Counted from the first letter of the stretch, positions 34,552 through 49,200 are shown. The stretch: DNA of 64,000 bases from Phytoseiulus persimilis (GCA_037576195.1 CM075101.1:53940001-54004000), one strand, 5' to 3'. The notes: generated by a model from the letters alone, not told the origin. A program made the numbers and translations.

Positions 34552-36889
34552 GTGCTCAGTTTGAGGAATCGATCTAATCATTGCTGCTCAACTATCCAGA
34601 TCGCTTCACTCCGTTTACTGAAGAAGCCTCTGAGTCAGAGACTACAGTGCGCCTCACAACGACCCAAGCCGCGAGTAGCGCTGAAGAGCTGGTTTTGCGG
34701 TAAACACAAATTAGTCGGTGGCTGGCTCAATCGCTTGCGCGGTATGGTTTTCGCAGCCGTACAGCTAGGGGGCGCAACTAGGTCAGAGAGAGTCCCGGTG
34801 AACAATCAGTCGCGAATCAGACCCGTTTAGATGTTTTCTGCGTCCTCTAGCTGAAATAACATATCTTTCTACCTTCGCAGATTGACGAAGTCTGGACTAT
34901 CGATGGTGGACTGGCACCCAGTGAATGAGGGGCACCCGAGGACAGATGAAGAGTGGAAAGCGGAGTTCGAGAAATATCAACAGTTCCCTGAGTTCAGAGT
35001 CACTAACCAAAGAGATGACCCTGGCGGAGTTCAAGGTTCGACTTGATGGTTCCAGAGTCCGCGATGTTGGCGTCGATAGGCATCAGCCGATCCACAGATC
35101 ACACGAGTGTCGCCTTAACCCTTGAAACTGTTGCAGTCCATATATGAAATGGAGTACTTTCACCGGATGTGGGGACGCGCGGTCGGTGCAGCATTCTACA
35201 TCCCCGCAGCAACTTTCTGGGCTTTGGGTTATCTCCGACGACGCATGAAGCAGCGAGTCCTGCTGATGGGCACACTTCTCGCTGGACAGGTGGATTCAAA
35301 TTATTGTCGAGTGCTTGATATTACTGTCAGTCTTTCAAGGGAGTGCTCCATTCGAAGCAGCTCCCTGCCGAAATTCACCCTGGAGCTATCCACAGGGCTT
35401 GATGGGGTGGTACATGGTCAAGAGTGGTCTGGAAGAGAAAAAGGCTACGACACTACACCCAGGGTGTCTAATACGCGCCTAGCCGCACATCTGGGCACAG
35501 CGTTCGTGTTATTTGCTTTCCTCCTCAACAATGGTTTGCAAGTGCTCCTCCCCCCTCAACCTGTGAGTGACCGATTCTTGCGGGACGCAATGTCGGGGTT
35601 ACCAGGTATCGCATGAGCTAGATGGAAGTTGATTGCGTCTTGTTTCCAACAGATGGCGCCGAGCAAGTCATTGCGAAAGTTCGTAATGTTCGCTCACATG
35701 AGCAAAGGCCTCGTTTCCTCACGGTCCTGAGCGGAGCTCTCGTGGCGGGCATCGAAGCAGGTAGCTACCACGTTTAGGGAGACTATACCCTGATTCACCC
35801 ACGACAACTCGATTTTTGACTGTCCCCCCGCCACTCCAACTAACGGACGTCCGAAACCTTCAAGGCCTCGTGTACAACTCGTTCCCCAAGATGGCCGACC
35901 GCTGGATACCATCTGACTTTCTCTCGCCTTCGATCCGAAATGGCGAAATTTCTTCGAGAACCCCACGACAGTTCACTTGACCATAGGGTTCTGGTTCGTG
36001 CGATCTAAACCCATGATTCCTCATCACGCGTGTTCGTTGCTGACCGATCTCCGCTGCGAGTGAGATATCGAGATGCAAGCTATACTCCGCCTGATTCTTG
36101 GCTTCTTTGTGACCTCCGCTTGCTCTCAGAACCGATACGGAGATGCTTCCACCCCCTCATTGGGGAACCGATCATACTGTTGCTTTGTTTGAAGCCTGCG
36201 CAACCACTCGGGAGTTCCGCGCATGTCCCCTCACGCGACTCTTAGGTAAGATGCTCTCGCTTGGCTTGAGATCCGACTGACAGGACGAGGGCTGACGAGC
36301 GGAATGGTGAGACAGACAATGCCGGCGAAATGACCGATGTTTCGAACCGTCGAACCGACCAGAGAGTCGAGGCCTCAATCCGACCAATTAAACGTTGTGA
36401 ATGCAATGCGCGAACGAGTGGCCACGACGAACCGATCGTTTGGACAGCCCACCGTATGGGACTGATAACACAAATCGCAGCACTCGTCCTAGCTCCCCCG
36501 TCCGTTGCGTGACGCTCGTTCCATTCGCCGCGCGACAGATCGGGGAGAGGGGTCAATTGGTAGGGCGAACAATCGCGAGAGCTGATAGCATTCTAAATGT
36601 GACTCCCTTTCAGGGCGAAGTGTATTCTGTGCGTAACAGCATTGTATCTGTACTCGAGGAGACTACCTTTGCCTCGTCGTGCGAAGATTGCAGCACACGT
36701 GATGCTGGCCGCGGCATGGCTTCAAGTCGGGTTGGGCAGCACACATTACTGAATGGGCGTCCTCTTCCATTGGCCTTGGCCTCATCAGACTGGTGCATTG
36801 CAAGTTTTCGCGACTTACTTTGGTTCACCCACGAGTTGAAAATAGACAAAGCTCATGTGATCCGGGCATTGCGAGCGGTTCCAAAATAA
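34552..36889 (+). pseudogene. COX15: COX15 (heme A synthase) pseudogene with introns retained
   Basis: Intact COX15 is a mitochondrial inner-membrane enzyme converting heme O to heme A for cytochrome c oxidase. Recognised pieces in order: VGGWLNRLRGMVFAAVQLGG (to 34781), [20 protein letters not shown] and [11 protein letters not shown] (34881-35035), MEYFHRMWGRAVGAAFY (35137-35289), GLMGWYMVKSGLEEK and RVSNTRLAAHLG (35396-35562), MFAHMSKGLV and a FLTVLSGALVAGIEAG segment (35653-35760), LVYNSFPKMADRWIPS (35865-36000), RLPLPRRAKIAAHVMLAAA then HQTGAL and WFTHELK (36614-36889). The frame shifts between adjoining family segments at least six times: near 35012, 35435, 35725, 35930, 35980, and repeatedly after 36735. 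Some donors are weak (GTTCGA, GTGGAT). Histidines of the EYxHR, RLAAHLG, DHR and HQTG motifs are still visible. Because introns remain, this is a duplicated or decayed genomic copy, not a retrocopy. The 34552-34710 leader is Arg/Ser/Leu-rich like a mitochondrial presequence, which is uncertain. Assembly error is less likely, since NBAS and ACSL nearby are clean. Confidence 0.85.
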
Positions 36890-39800
36890 CATGATCCATT
36901 TGTGATACGGCCTCGGTTCTTCGGTACGGCCAGCTCCCAGTGCGAGAAAGCAAGATCTGTGAACTTATTGCGCTATTTCTTAGCCGTTTTTCTTCTATTT
37001 GAAGCTTACACGCTCTTTGCAAAGTGATTTCGTGCGTCACATTCACGCTGTCCAGGGCCGATAGCATCTCTTCTTCGACCCGTCCGGAGGGGAGCTCTCG
37101 CACCAAGGCCTCGTTCGGCCTTCCAGCGTACCTCGAAATTGCGATAAAGCATTATCGCGTGCTTCCGTCCTCGCGCCCTGCGTTTCCTGATTCGATATAG
37201 CATGGAGTTCAGAAGCTCAGACTTGGTGCACCCCTTATGTACCTCACTCCTCTCGCAGGCATGTTCGCAGCATTTTCAGTGCAAGGGCTTGACATTCTTT
37301 TATGCACACGTGTCCACGTCCGACTTCATGTTCAGAGAAGATTCGGTTCTCCGCGGACTCCTGGAGCCCCTGAATCGATTGGATCTCAAGTAGGCTTTTT
37401 CATACGCTCTGTGTGCCGAAGTGTTCCTAGCAGTGGTTATTCTAACACTTTCCCGACCTTCGCCGGAAGGGGAGGAACGTCAACGACTACTTGTCTTGGT
37501 CACGAGTCATGCCAGAAATCTGGTACACATAGGCGTATTTAGAACGCCGGTACCTGACGGTTCTCCTTTGGTATCTCGGATCTCATTGGTCCGTCAGCTC
37601 CGGTTCTTCCGGAATTCCGGTCCTTTCAAGCAATCGATCAAAACGATGAAGTCCATGTGGAACGTGATCGTTGACTATCCGTATCCAAAGTCGATCCTGA
37701 CAAGTTTGCGGCGAGTTTTTCTCCAACCAGCTTATTGGATGCTGTGGACAAAAAAAAAACAGCGGGGATGGGCTGCTCGTTCGAGCTCGTTCTGATGGCA
37801 TCCTAAACTCTCTGCTCGGGCCTCGCCCCAACGATTACACGCTGAAAGACACGGAACCTGTCCGGTGCATAGGGGTTTTTGAAGGTTTTATTGGGAATAG
37901 CTCCAGAGTCGAGACTTCCCAAATTTCTATGTGGATCTTCGGAGAATAGAAATTCGTTCCCATCGAAGCACTGCCGCGCGGAAAGTACCGTGTCAGGCGA
38001 CAAACTCCATTATTTCCCCGGCGTGCCTATCAGATTTTATCCACTTCAAATCCCTTTCCCATGTGGCTCCCTCTCTCCACCGGTCCTGATTCTTCCATAT
38101 GACGTCATTCGACGTCACAGTTGTCCTTGATCGAAGTCCCTTGCATGTCTGCGTGCCTGCGTCGTGGGAAGGATGACACTCGCCGGAATGTCATACGCAG
38201 AGGCTCGGAGAGTTATTATGAGAGTCATTTTGTTTACGGATTCTCCGGCGCAAATCCTTCACCCACGAGCACGGAATCCAACATGACGATGATGAACATA
38301 GAGGAGGTTGTTGTTCTCGGGGAAAAATCGAGGAAATCGGCAGAGGCCGTCCTCTTAAAATCATTGATCCACCGATAGGCTTCAAACGCTCTCCACGAAT
38401 CCATGGGAGACTCTCGGCGAAAACCGAATCTCGCATGGGACCTGATACCAATTTTCCGATTGCGTTATAGCCGACCCGAATCGCCGCATGGAATCTGATT
38501 GCTTCTTGGACTCGTCGTGGATAGTTTACATCAGAGTTGTGTGCTGTCCCGTATCGCTCCCCTCCAGATCCTTCCGTGACAGCTCGCTGTTTTCTCTGGC
38601 GAGCAGAAACTTCACACGGCCTCGGCGACGGTAATGTCGGATATTGTTCAGGAGCCGAGAGATTGAGCAGGTAACAGAGAAGCGCATAACAATCACATTG
38701 GGAGAACAACAAGCTTCGACTCTCGATAAGGTAGCGGGGAACGGGAGCTGAGCAGAGGCTGGACTCGTGGACTGTTCCAAACTGTTTGGTCATTGATGGA
38801 AGAATGCTCGTCCATCGTTCCGCCTTGGGATTGGATTTGGATTGGATTCTTTTCGATCTTCCATATGCACTTCCATATCTTCCAGGGAACCGTCACGAGC
38901 TCGATGTGATGTTTTGTTATCTGCCGGGCTGTCATGCGAGGTATCCGTATACGAATTCCCAACCGCAACCGGGTGCTTCGACGAGTACGGCGAGCGCTCG
39001 TCGAGGAGCACATTCCCAGAAACAGTCCAAGAACGAAAACCACCTGCGGTGTGCGGCTGGCTGTCTGGAGTGATTCCGTTCGAGCACCTGAAATGTCGCG
39101 TCAGGATGACGGAGACCAGACATGACGCCATTAGCCTGCATTCAACCCATGACGATCGATAGACATCGAACAAATCAGCATGCTCGCGTGCCTAATTGGA
39201 GAGCTCGATCTCCGCAGCCCATCCCCTGTGACCCTCAAGGGGTCAGAGATGTTTCACTTTCGTTGCAACAGCCGAAAAGGTGATAAATATACTTTTTGAT
39301 CAACTGGCAGGCTCTGCCAGGTTTCTCTCTCGACAGGAAATGAGATAGTCTAGACTGGCCTCGAGACAGCAAAAACAGCAAGTTACCGCTACACTTGACA
39401 TGCGTGGAGCAAGGTGTTCGAAATATTGCCTTCACGTCATTCTCCCGGCGAGAGTCACGTCCAACTTCTTTGATCTCGAAACGAAATCGGCCAACCAGGG
39501 AGCGGAAGCAGCCTGGTATGCTGAGCCTGACTTGGTTTTGATTCAGAATCTGCGCTCATCCCGACAATGATGTCGTAGCCAAGAACAAGCAGATGAGGAC
39601 TCACGAAGGTTCAATCGAATCGACGACAGCACCTTCGCATCCGATGATGGGCTCTATTCGAATAGCGTAACTGCCTGAGTTCTATTACATCATTGGCGCG
39701 AGTCACTCATGGAGCACTCGGCGGTCGGCGGCTGGCAACGACCGCTGCTTCAGTCAGAGATAATTCCTCCGACTCTGAGGGGACAGGAATCGGTTCGTAG

Positions 39801-40152
39801 TGATTTCCGACGCGAGAAACGAAGCAGGATGGCCGCCGTGGAAATTCTGACGTCAAGACCCGACCAGCTCGGATGCGGAACAGCTCGCTGAAAAGCGGCG
39901 ACGCAATGAATTCTCCGCTTCTTCCGCTTCCAGAAGTGGGTCACGAATGTTGGTCATCAGACGAAAATCGCGTATCTGAGCGCCGTTCCGAGCATATTTT
40001 GCGATCTTCCGCCCCGAGCTACTGGAGCTCTTGCACGAATCGAGAGATAGGTTCTCTCTTGAGCGGTTCTCGTCCTAGTATCCAGTTCACTAAGTTTGCC
40101 AAAAGGCGGAGGAAATGCATGCTTCACCCAAATGAAGGCACAATGTTACGCT

Positions 40153-40219
40153 AAGATAAATATTTGAAATTCATTATATTTTCAGAATATATATTTCCAT
40201 ATACGGTATATATTAAGTA
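40153..40219. other. AT-rich island
   Basis: About 67 bases of almost pure A/T, including TATATATTTCC and GGTATATATTAAG segments, sit in otherwise balanced DNA. It may be a transposon remnant edge or simply an AT microsatellite. No terminal repeats are obvious. Confidence 0.5.
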
Positions 40220-43200
40220 CAAAATTCTCTTCGGTGAATTGTGTGTCGAGGCAAGTCGCTGTCTGTTTGTATTCTGAGGTTCCGACGCCAACCCTGCGCT
40301 TCTCGAGTCATTTTCGTCCGAAGCGAACAGAAGCCGTCTTTGATTCTCGAGATCATATTCACATACAGGACGTTTCGTGAACGATGTCCAATCTCCAGTG
40401 GCATGATTTTGTCGTCACTCGTCCTCAGGACAGCTGATTGGCGTGCACCCGCAGGGCGAGGTGCCTGCCACCCGTATCACAGAAAGTGTTCAGAACGCGA
40501 CAACTGGGAACGAACCGATTGTCGAAGGAAAATAATTAGTTCACCCCCTCCATGAACAAGCCCGACATTCTTCCATGTTGAGAAGCTTGAAGCCTCCAGT
40601 GGAGACGCACCGCTCAAGCCCGCTGTGGCAGTCGGATCGAGTCGAGCTGGAGGAGAAGGAATCAAGACCGTACGAAACGTCGTTGATCCATCCTGAGATC
40701 GCCTGTTGCATACAAACAGCTGTGACTGTTTCAAGAGCTCTGACACCATACGCTGCTGCCTTCGGGGTCAACAGTGTGTTGCGCGAGCTCATATCGGGGC
40801 GGAAGTTTGTAGCCTTTCAGCCAGAAAGCCTCCGACGAGTCGATGACAAACTTTGAGGTGTGGTAGACCATCTGACATTGAGCTCGCTCGCATTCAATGT
40901 GGCTTCACCAGATTCGATTTCTTCGACGACCTGTTCACCCAACAAACGTCGTTTTGAGAATTGAGTTTGCCTGTGTTGAGGACGGAGCGCTTCGTTTGCA
41001 TGCAGCGGACTTCTTCGGGTTCGCACGATGACCGATTTCTTGATCTCGTTGGCTTTCACTGGAGGTTTCAGCTGGGGAACGACTTGGATGTTCTCGTCGT
41101 TGTCCGATGCGGAAATGTCTGAGTGTACCGACAAGGTCTTCGGGAAGATCGTCGCAGATCTTCGTCGATAGCGGTGAGTCGGGCTCGCTTATCTGACTGT
41201 CCATGGCTGTTGTTATTGTTGGCCAGAAGGCAATCTGCTAAGATTGAGGTTTCTCCGGGATGCTTTTGGTCACGAGTGAGTGATGTCGGAGCAGAAGATG
41301 GCGTCGGACCCGAGTCGACGAGAAATCCCCGTAACCGCACATTTTGCAGAAGTGGGTCGGGCTCTATGAGGTTTTTCCGGTTCTGTTTCACGATGAGAAT
41401 GTCCGAGCTGAATTCCCTCAGGCTGGCCTCGAAGGCACGGATGTTCGATTTGGAGCACATAGTGGCCTGAGTAACGCTCTCGCACTTGTGGTGATCAGAG
41501 AGCATTCATATTGCCTGGAAAATGGAGAAGACTACGTTAGACACACTGCGAATACGTGCCGTGAACATATTTCGCATTCCTCCTCTCTATCAATCCCTTC
41601 TTCCTGCTGTTCGCCTCGCTCTGCTCAGAAAATCCGACGTCATCAAACCGATTCAGCCCGCTCGGCAAAACCAGCCAAGCCCCGATGAGAGCTGACCCAG
41701 AAAGGGGTCCATGACCGTGCGCTCCGCTTTGACACAGTTACCACAACGTTGAGGCCGTCGCTGCTGCGCTACCGGTATCTCGCCAAGCAGAAGCTAGCGG
41801 CGAATTGCAAAGCGAGTGACCTCGTTAAGCTCCTCAATGAATTTGGGTCAAACTGATACGAAGAATGAGATTCCCCGTATTCGACATCATCGGGCCTTCT
41901 CCATCGCGGAGAATTCGTCATCGAGACGATTGTCAGAGAGAAACACTCCGGGGTTCCAGTTTGCTGATAGCGAAATCCTCCGGAGAATTCTATTCGAGAT
42001 CCTGTTCTCTCCCAGCTCTACTTCTGGAGCTGCCGGCTTCTCTCGCCGCCGTCCCTTTCGTTTCCACAAAGTCGGACACAGCAAAGACGGTGCTCCTCTC
42101 GGGCAGATTCTGGTGAGTCTTGATCACCCTGTGCCGATGCCCTCGAAGGATGCGCCAGCAACCCCTGCTCCGAAGTGGGGGCCGAGTCGATCATACGAGC
42201 ACCAGTTCAGAGCCCTCCCGGGGGAAGCCGTGTCTCACATCATTCTCCGCACAATAATGAAGTTGTTCCGACCTCACGGGCGCTCGTCTACAATGCACAG
42301 TTCCGCCTGCATCCATAAAAGGCCGGCTGAGAGTACTCTCGAGTCTTGAAGCGTTACACTCAGGACGCGGGATGACTTGTTGCCTCCAAAGCCGACCCAA
42401 CGAGAATATCTGGACGAACAGAGCTGGTTGCCTGGCTCGGTTGTGGGAATTTCAGGAACATTCCTTCTAACGCCATGAGCGAAGTTCAAGAGGGACGGAA
42501 TGGTGGTTCACGTCCACTCAATGATTCGAGCTAAGAGCGGTAATTCTGAAACTTTGCACTCTGGCATATCGAGCGCTCCTAGACTTCCAGCGCAACAAAG
42601 GGATGAGAGCAGCTACAGCGGCTTCACCCCCCTCAACCGCGGAAAAGGATCTTACCGAGAGATAGAGGAAACGCGCGATCTGGTACGTTGAGCACAAGAT
42701 CAAAGTATCCAAGTTGTGGTGGAAATATTCTCGTCACTGTTTAACATCCACTGTGAACGGGGGAAGTTTCCTCCGTGACGATCGAGTAACTTGAGTTCTT
42801 GGTGTGACTTTAACACGAAATTGCTTGGCGGACGTTCCCGTCGAGATGACTGCGATGCGTGCGACGACGAATTGAACCTGGTCGAGGGGGAGTTGTGTGC
42901 CTATATCTGACAGAGCGAGCGGTGGTGGAAACGAACGGGAAAGGGCTCTACTCTCGCTCACGGGTCTGCCTGACTGCCGGTCGAGCATTCACCGCACACT
43001 TGCCAGCGAGACGCTCTGATGACAGACAGAGAAAAAGAAAGAAACAACGCCGCGATCCCCCTGTAACCGAAGAACGGAGACAACTTCTGCCAATGTCAAT
43101 GTATCGGAAGGCATCCCTCCGTTCCCACCAGGGTTCCCCAATTCAAATTTAGCCTCAGCGCCATGACGTTTCTCGCTATTTTCGGGGAAGCGGCCTCGGA

Positions 43201-46200
43201 CGTCATCTGAGAATGAGGCTGCGTCGCGATTGTTCGTGTGACATGATGATCACAGCACAATCGGAGGAGGCGTAGCCTGTCCACGAAACACTGATTCGAG
43301 AGCTTCCTCACACCGATCCTCACGAGCTCCCTCACCGGCTTCGCAGGTTATTTGATTCCCGAGCGCCCCACCACGTTGCGCGAAAGATGAGCAAATGATT
43401 CCGTTTCGACGCGCCGTACGATTTCATAGCCTGCGGGCGAGTTCCGGAATCTCTCACCGGGTCGTAAGAGACGAGTCGTTCGGTAAATGAATCCGCTAGC
43501 CGTACGTTCCCGTTTTCTGACAACTGGGATATTTGAAGCTTACGAAGCGGCAAAGCACCTGCTCTCTGGCAGTCGTCATGGAAGATAGACAGCGGTCGCC
43601 GCATCTGCACAGTTGCATCTCGAAAGTGTTCAGAATCATAGACTTCCCGGTCGGAAAACCGGGAAATACGGTTCGTGCCGCGCATAGTCCAGAAAAGTCT
43701 TCTTGCGCAATACGAGTTAGCGGGCCTATGCGAGTGAGTCAGAGAAAGCGTGTGAGAAGTTGGAAGGTCAGCTGGGGCCAGGCTACGAAAACAAGGCGGC
43801 CAATAGAACAGGCAACCTCCGTTCTGTCTCACCGTAAACAGTACCGAGGCCACTGCGCTCGTCGTTCGTCGTATCTGGAGCGAGGCCCTCGAAGGCCGTA
43901 GCTGTTTACAAGCCGCACATCTACGGCGCTGTCACAACTGTGCGATCTCTCGTTGACCTCCGGAGAGATTCCGAGAAGCTCCGGAACCAGAAGGATGAAT
44001 CGAGACGCGGCGCGCGCTGTTTTTCCCCGGACTGTGAGGGTTGCCGCTTATCAAACTCGCGCGGCAAGCGACGATCATTGAAACGCATTAGTCTTTATCA
44101 TCATTGGTATTTCGCAGCAGGCTCAGAATTGAGTGAACCGCCGCGCGATCTAGCTCATAGCGGGGTTGGCGACAGCCTCGGATGTTCTGCGGCTTTCGAC
44201 GGCTGCGTCGAGGAGTCCGTCCGTAGGTAAGAGTCACGATTTAGGAGGTTCCAAGAAAGTTCCGATTTTCCCAGTTGAGAGTACATATGGACTCTGGACC
44301 GGTTTCGAATCGCCGGGAAGAACTTACAGCCCCAGTCATGATTCACTTGAGTCCTTTGAGTCGAAGTAGGCTCGTGTGCGTGGCGCATTCGAGTTGCTGT
44401 CGGGGAGCGATCGATGCTGACAGGAAGTAAAAATTTGTCCGACGGTGTGCGAGAACGGAGGTCGCTTCCGCGTGTCGGAGCTTCAGAGTGTCATCGCCTG
44501 TTTTCGACTCGAGGGCAATCAACTTCCTCGATCGAACTGCACGTTGTCGGGATATCATTTACATGCTTTCGTCATCGACGCGGGCTAATCATGAACCCAC
44601 TCAAAGCCAAAATACTTCGGTTCCGAGCAGATAGAGTTGGAGGAGGAACCTACCCTTGCTTCCGCTCAACGTTTTCCCAGACCTCGCGGCGATGTTTTAC
44701 CAGAGATTCCGATCATATCTTAATGAACTTGGAACCTTCACGGGTCAAGTGAAGTCCAAGAAGAACTCTGTCTCCTGGCTCGATGGTGCTATTACTTCGA
44801 TAGCATCCTTATCCGATATCGATCAAAGATATCCACTCCACCCAGCACCGACAACTGTTTAGAGGCCAACAGACTTCGACAAACAACGGTCACATGATCG
44901 GCGGTATTGGCATCTGAAACAGTGGAATCTACGAATTTCCGACAATCGACTCCACTTTTTTGTGGTACAGAACCGTGTGAACGAATACCGGTCAGATTTG
45001 CGGAATATGCCGACGAGGGGTTCCGGTGTCCCACATTCACTCTCTTCTCCGCTGTGACGAGGCTGATGACCTGAGGTTGCGAGAGCGGAGCTCCCTCCAG
45101 TACTCTACTTCAAACCCGGAAGCAGAGTTCTTCGCTGCCAGATTGAGGTCAGAACCGCTCGAGCGCACTGATACGGAGCGCGGCGGAGAAAGTTTTCGGA
45201 ATTCCCGAGGAGGGAGACTGTCCCACCGTCCTGTTTTCATGATCAGCGCTTCCGCTTCGAATGGAACCTGCAGTGTTCCTCAAAAAACTCGATCCCAATG
45301 ACCTAAGTCGACCTACATTGTGTTTGTGTGGGATCTGATCCGGGCAGCGTACTCGTTGTTATGCAAGAGAGTTTGTGCCATTTCGGTCGTGCGTCCGAGC
45401 ATCCCTTCAAACGGAAATCACAATCGAATTCTCTTTAACCAGTGAAGATTTGAACTGAGCTGTAACCGTTACAAAAGCGCCTCGAATCCGTTTCTCGTGG
45501 TCGGACAGTCACCGACGTTCTCTCAGCTGCTCCGAACTCGATGTTTAATTGGATCTGTTTAAACGGGATCAAGCTCGTGACCTTGTTGCAAAGTACCTAA
45601 CTATACCGAGAACTTCCTGGGCCTGCGGACGCGAGCCTCCGGAGAAGAACTCGGCATATTTGACTTGCCACGTACTCTAGCTCAGCCAGAGGGTGGAGAA
45701 AAACTGGATTGACATCAAATGTGATCATCCCGATCGAGCCTCATTCTAACTATGATCTCCTGGTCTGCGTGACATTCGTGAGAGGAGTTTTCACGAGACG
45801 ATGCTGCCAGTCTGGCGTACCCTCTTCTGGTTCGCCGAATCTCTTCTTCAGACCTGAAATGAGGGCGAATTTCTCAGACTTGCTGCCGTCGGGAAGCTCG
45901 ATGAACCGTGGAGATCCCGGAGTGCGTCGGTGGGATGGGCGAGCCATGGACGCCGTTCGGAACAACGGTTAGAGAACGATGCTCTGATAGAAAACCTTCT
46001 CCAAGGAGAAAGCAAGCATCGATAGCTGTCCTCGTGCTCGACCCGAATTCTTCACTCCTCCCGTTTCTTCGAAGTTCATCCCAAACCATGCAAATCGATT
46101 TAAATGGTGGGAAAGTTTCTCCATGGCTCGGATTCGTCTGCCACAAGACGACCGCTTATATCGAGCCGTTGCGAAAACATCGGCTTCCCGATTTTGAGCT

Positions 46201-49200
46201 GCGCGAGTCAACTACGTATGACTCGTTCTGATCTCATTGTTGCTCTCATTTCTCGGTGCGATCCTCTCGAGTGTGCGCGGTGAGTCAGATGGTCGGTCCA
46301 CCGCTATCTACCGGCGGCCGACATAGGTTCGAATAGTGATTCGACTCCGCGTCGCCGCTAGGTATTTTCACGAATAAATCTTACGTTCACGCAGTGCTGG
46401 GTCGGCCATGGTTTAACCTTGGCCGCTGCCAGCAAGACGAGAATCGATCCCCCTTCAAGGATGACGATGACCAAAGCAGGACAATTTCTCGCAGCGCGGC
46501 TCTTCATCAACCTTCGGTACGGTATAGTGGGAATCAGTCACCTGATGGATAGAAAGAGCGTATAAACAAGACGATTTCGAACGCGAGTGTGGATTATGAG
46601 TGTTGGCATCGTCTTGTCAAAGGCTGCATCATCTTCCCAGAAATCATAACCGCGGCTCAACGTCGGGTGTCGCACCTCGAACTGTACGGCTGCCTCCGAA
46701 CGAAAGAGAACGAAAGAAAAACAAGGCATCTGTCCCAAACAAGCTTCCAACACGTAGGAAGTTCTTCGGCTCATCTTCAAATAACGGTGTGCAAGGCACT
46801 GAGGAAGACACGGTTAGTTAAACTGCGCGGTGCTACGAACTCGGAACAAGATCTTCTTCTGTTATCTACTCTTCCAACGAATCAACGCTTCTCCTATCGT
46901 CCCCACATCCTTAGTTGAGTCTCGACGCCATCGTTACGTGCATCGAGAAATTTTGCACGAAGTATTTCCGGCCGCCATTCCTCTCTTCGTCTCGTCGAAA
47001 GTATAACAGCGGATCAATCGACGTTAATTCAGCCGTCAAAATGAGCAACGAGTGAGTCATACCCAACGGAAACATAATCTCATCCAAGTGGCTCGAAGTG
47101 TGATACCACTGCTCGAACGGCCTCGCTGCATGCTGCACACGTTGATTCGGCGTCATGAATGCGGGGGATTGGGCGGTGATAAGATAGAAAGTTGATGATT
47201 AGCAGGAAAATGAATTCCTGGGCGAATCGGCCCCAAACTTGGGAACGTAGAAACGCAGTAAGATGGGCGGGAACAACGCACGCGGGGCTTCGAGACTTCG
47301 CGACGGCCCGAGTCAACGGCCATATGGCTGTGCGAAGCCTGTCGCGGCTCGGACCGCTTAGCTACCTTGATGGAGTTCATTGAGTGCGCATGCATGCATC
47401 CATCACCCGGAACACCATTCTCTGTTACGAGGATCATTCAAGTTTCAAAGTGTCGAGTTCGTTCCGACGATATGGGAAACGAAGGCTCCAGCAGAATCCG
47501 AGAGATAGCACTCTCGAGCTATTTCGGAGTGCCATATTGAGCTCTGAGTGCGAAGGTTCGCAATCGGACGAGCCTTCTCATTCCCTCTCCTCGGAAAACT
47601 CTGTGAACAGGTCCTCTTCTTCCCATTTGGATCTCCATAATATTCCACGGTCGTTCTCCGGGCTTCGCTGTTCGGTCTGTAACCTTGAAATATCACTCGA
47701 CAGTCAGCGGTTAGAGTCAACGACCTCTTCCTCTTTCCCTTGGAAAAACGTTGACCCCGACGGAGGATCGTCTCGCCAATGGCTTCTCTGAGTTGAGCAC
47801 AGACACAAAAATCACAGTTTAGTTATCTATCAGCGGATAATGAGATGAATATTCTAAAACCAGTGCGCGAAGACTGCGTGCGATTCCCTCGCTCACCACC
47901 GCCAGATCGGGAATCCATCCGAAAAATAGAAACCACGTGGTTCGGGAGGCATTGCCCGGGAGGCCCGGTCGCCCAACGAGCAAGGCCAGATAGGCCACTG
48001 ACCCCAAGATGACGTTCTTGAACTGACATGCCCGGCCAACGTTGCGTCGCGGGCATGAGACTCCGAGCTCAGATTCAACTGACTCGGGGCACAGAAACTT
48101 ACTCCTATGCCAAAACTTCAGGTCTCCTCGAACACGGGAGCTTGCCGTCAGACTCAATCGATCGGAGATGGTCGATACAGTATTCTCGTGCGCAACATCC
48201 TAACTTTCAACTCCATCCCCCACGAGCCCACAGCCTTACGCTCAGCCTGCGAACGGGAGGACAGACGGGAAAAGTGCTTGTTCCGAAACGTGCGGAAGAG
48301 ATCGGGCGGAGGCCGCTGACTCCGAAGCCCGGACGAGATCGCATAACGATGATGATTCCATCTGGACCCAAGCTGAATTCAAGGAGAGCTTTGTTCCAGG
48401 CGTGTTCTCGATGTGTCATTGAACTTGAGCGCCGCTCCTCTTATAGCGCCAATAGACGCCAACACATACTTCCGTTGGGATCAATCGCCCGATGATTCTA
48501 ATTTCAAAGATGAACTCATTCGTCTCATCGATGATGAATGTTGGTTTTTTGCAGGACTTCGGTCAGGCCGCTCAAGTTGGACGGATACGTCGTGAGGCGA
48601 CTTCTAGACTTTTGTAGGCAAGCAGCTCGTCCAGAGGGTCTATGCCTTGACGGCGATAGGTCATTGAACTTTGGGCCCCGTGTCCTTGAAGCCGGCGCAG
48701 GGGAGGGTCCAGCCGATGACTTGAGCTGGGACGCTGAACCCGAACAGTCGACGCGATTTCGGTCGTTACTGTGAGCGGCAGACTGTGTGATGCTATTTTA
48801 TCGAATCCGTTTCGACGTACTTCTCCCGAAATATGATTAACGGGCGTCAACATTATCGGCGGCATGGGCAGGATACAGGTTGCGCCCCAGGCAACGGGGG
48901 AGAGGAGGAGGGAACTCAGGCGGACAAGTTTCGTGACCCCTGGAACACCGTTTTCCGGACATCCTTGGCGCTAACTAGTTTCGGATTGGAGGCCTCCTGA
49001 AACTGGGTTTCCAATCCCCCGATTTCGTGATCTCTTCCGTAAGGGTCTCCAAAGATGACGTTCGGCTTTCATACTTCGTTGATTCGGTATGCGAACAGAG
49101 ATCCGTGTCGACCGGACACAGATACCTTTGGCTGTGAGAATAGAGCTAGGGAAATCCACAGTTCCTATTGGATCACCCAAATCCTATCCGGCTAATTGGT

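Noticed and set aside
38191-38793. 200-codon minus-strand open frame
   Set aside because: Its composition is random-looking, it has no family resemblance, and overlapping frames of similar length lie on both strands.
40817-41505. Minus-strand frames that look protein-like (acidic and basic patches) in different phases
   Set aside because: No family is recognised, and no splice pair joins them without ad hoc frame changes. A decayed gene is possible but unsupported.
42000-42120. Plus-strand frame ending at GTGAGTCTT
   Set aside because: Only the donor is convincing. Two reading frames are open up to it, and no acceptor or homology could be found downstream.
47819-48157. Minus-strand frame with hydrophobic segments resembling a membrane protein
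   Set aside because: The hydrophobic stretch is short, three overlapping frames on the same strand are open, and no family motif or splice context supports it.
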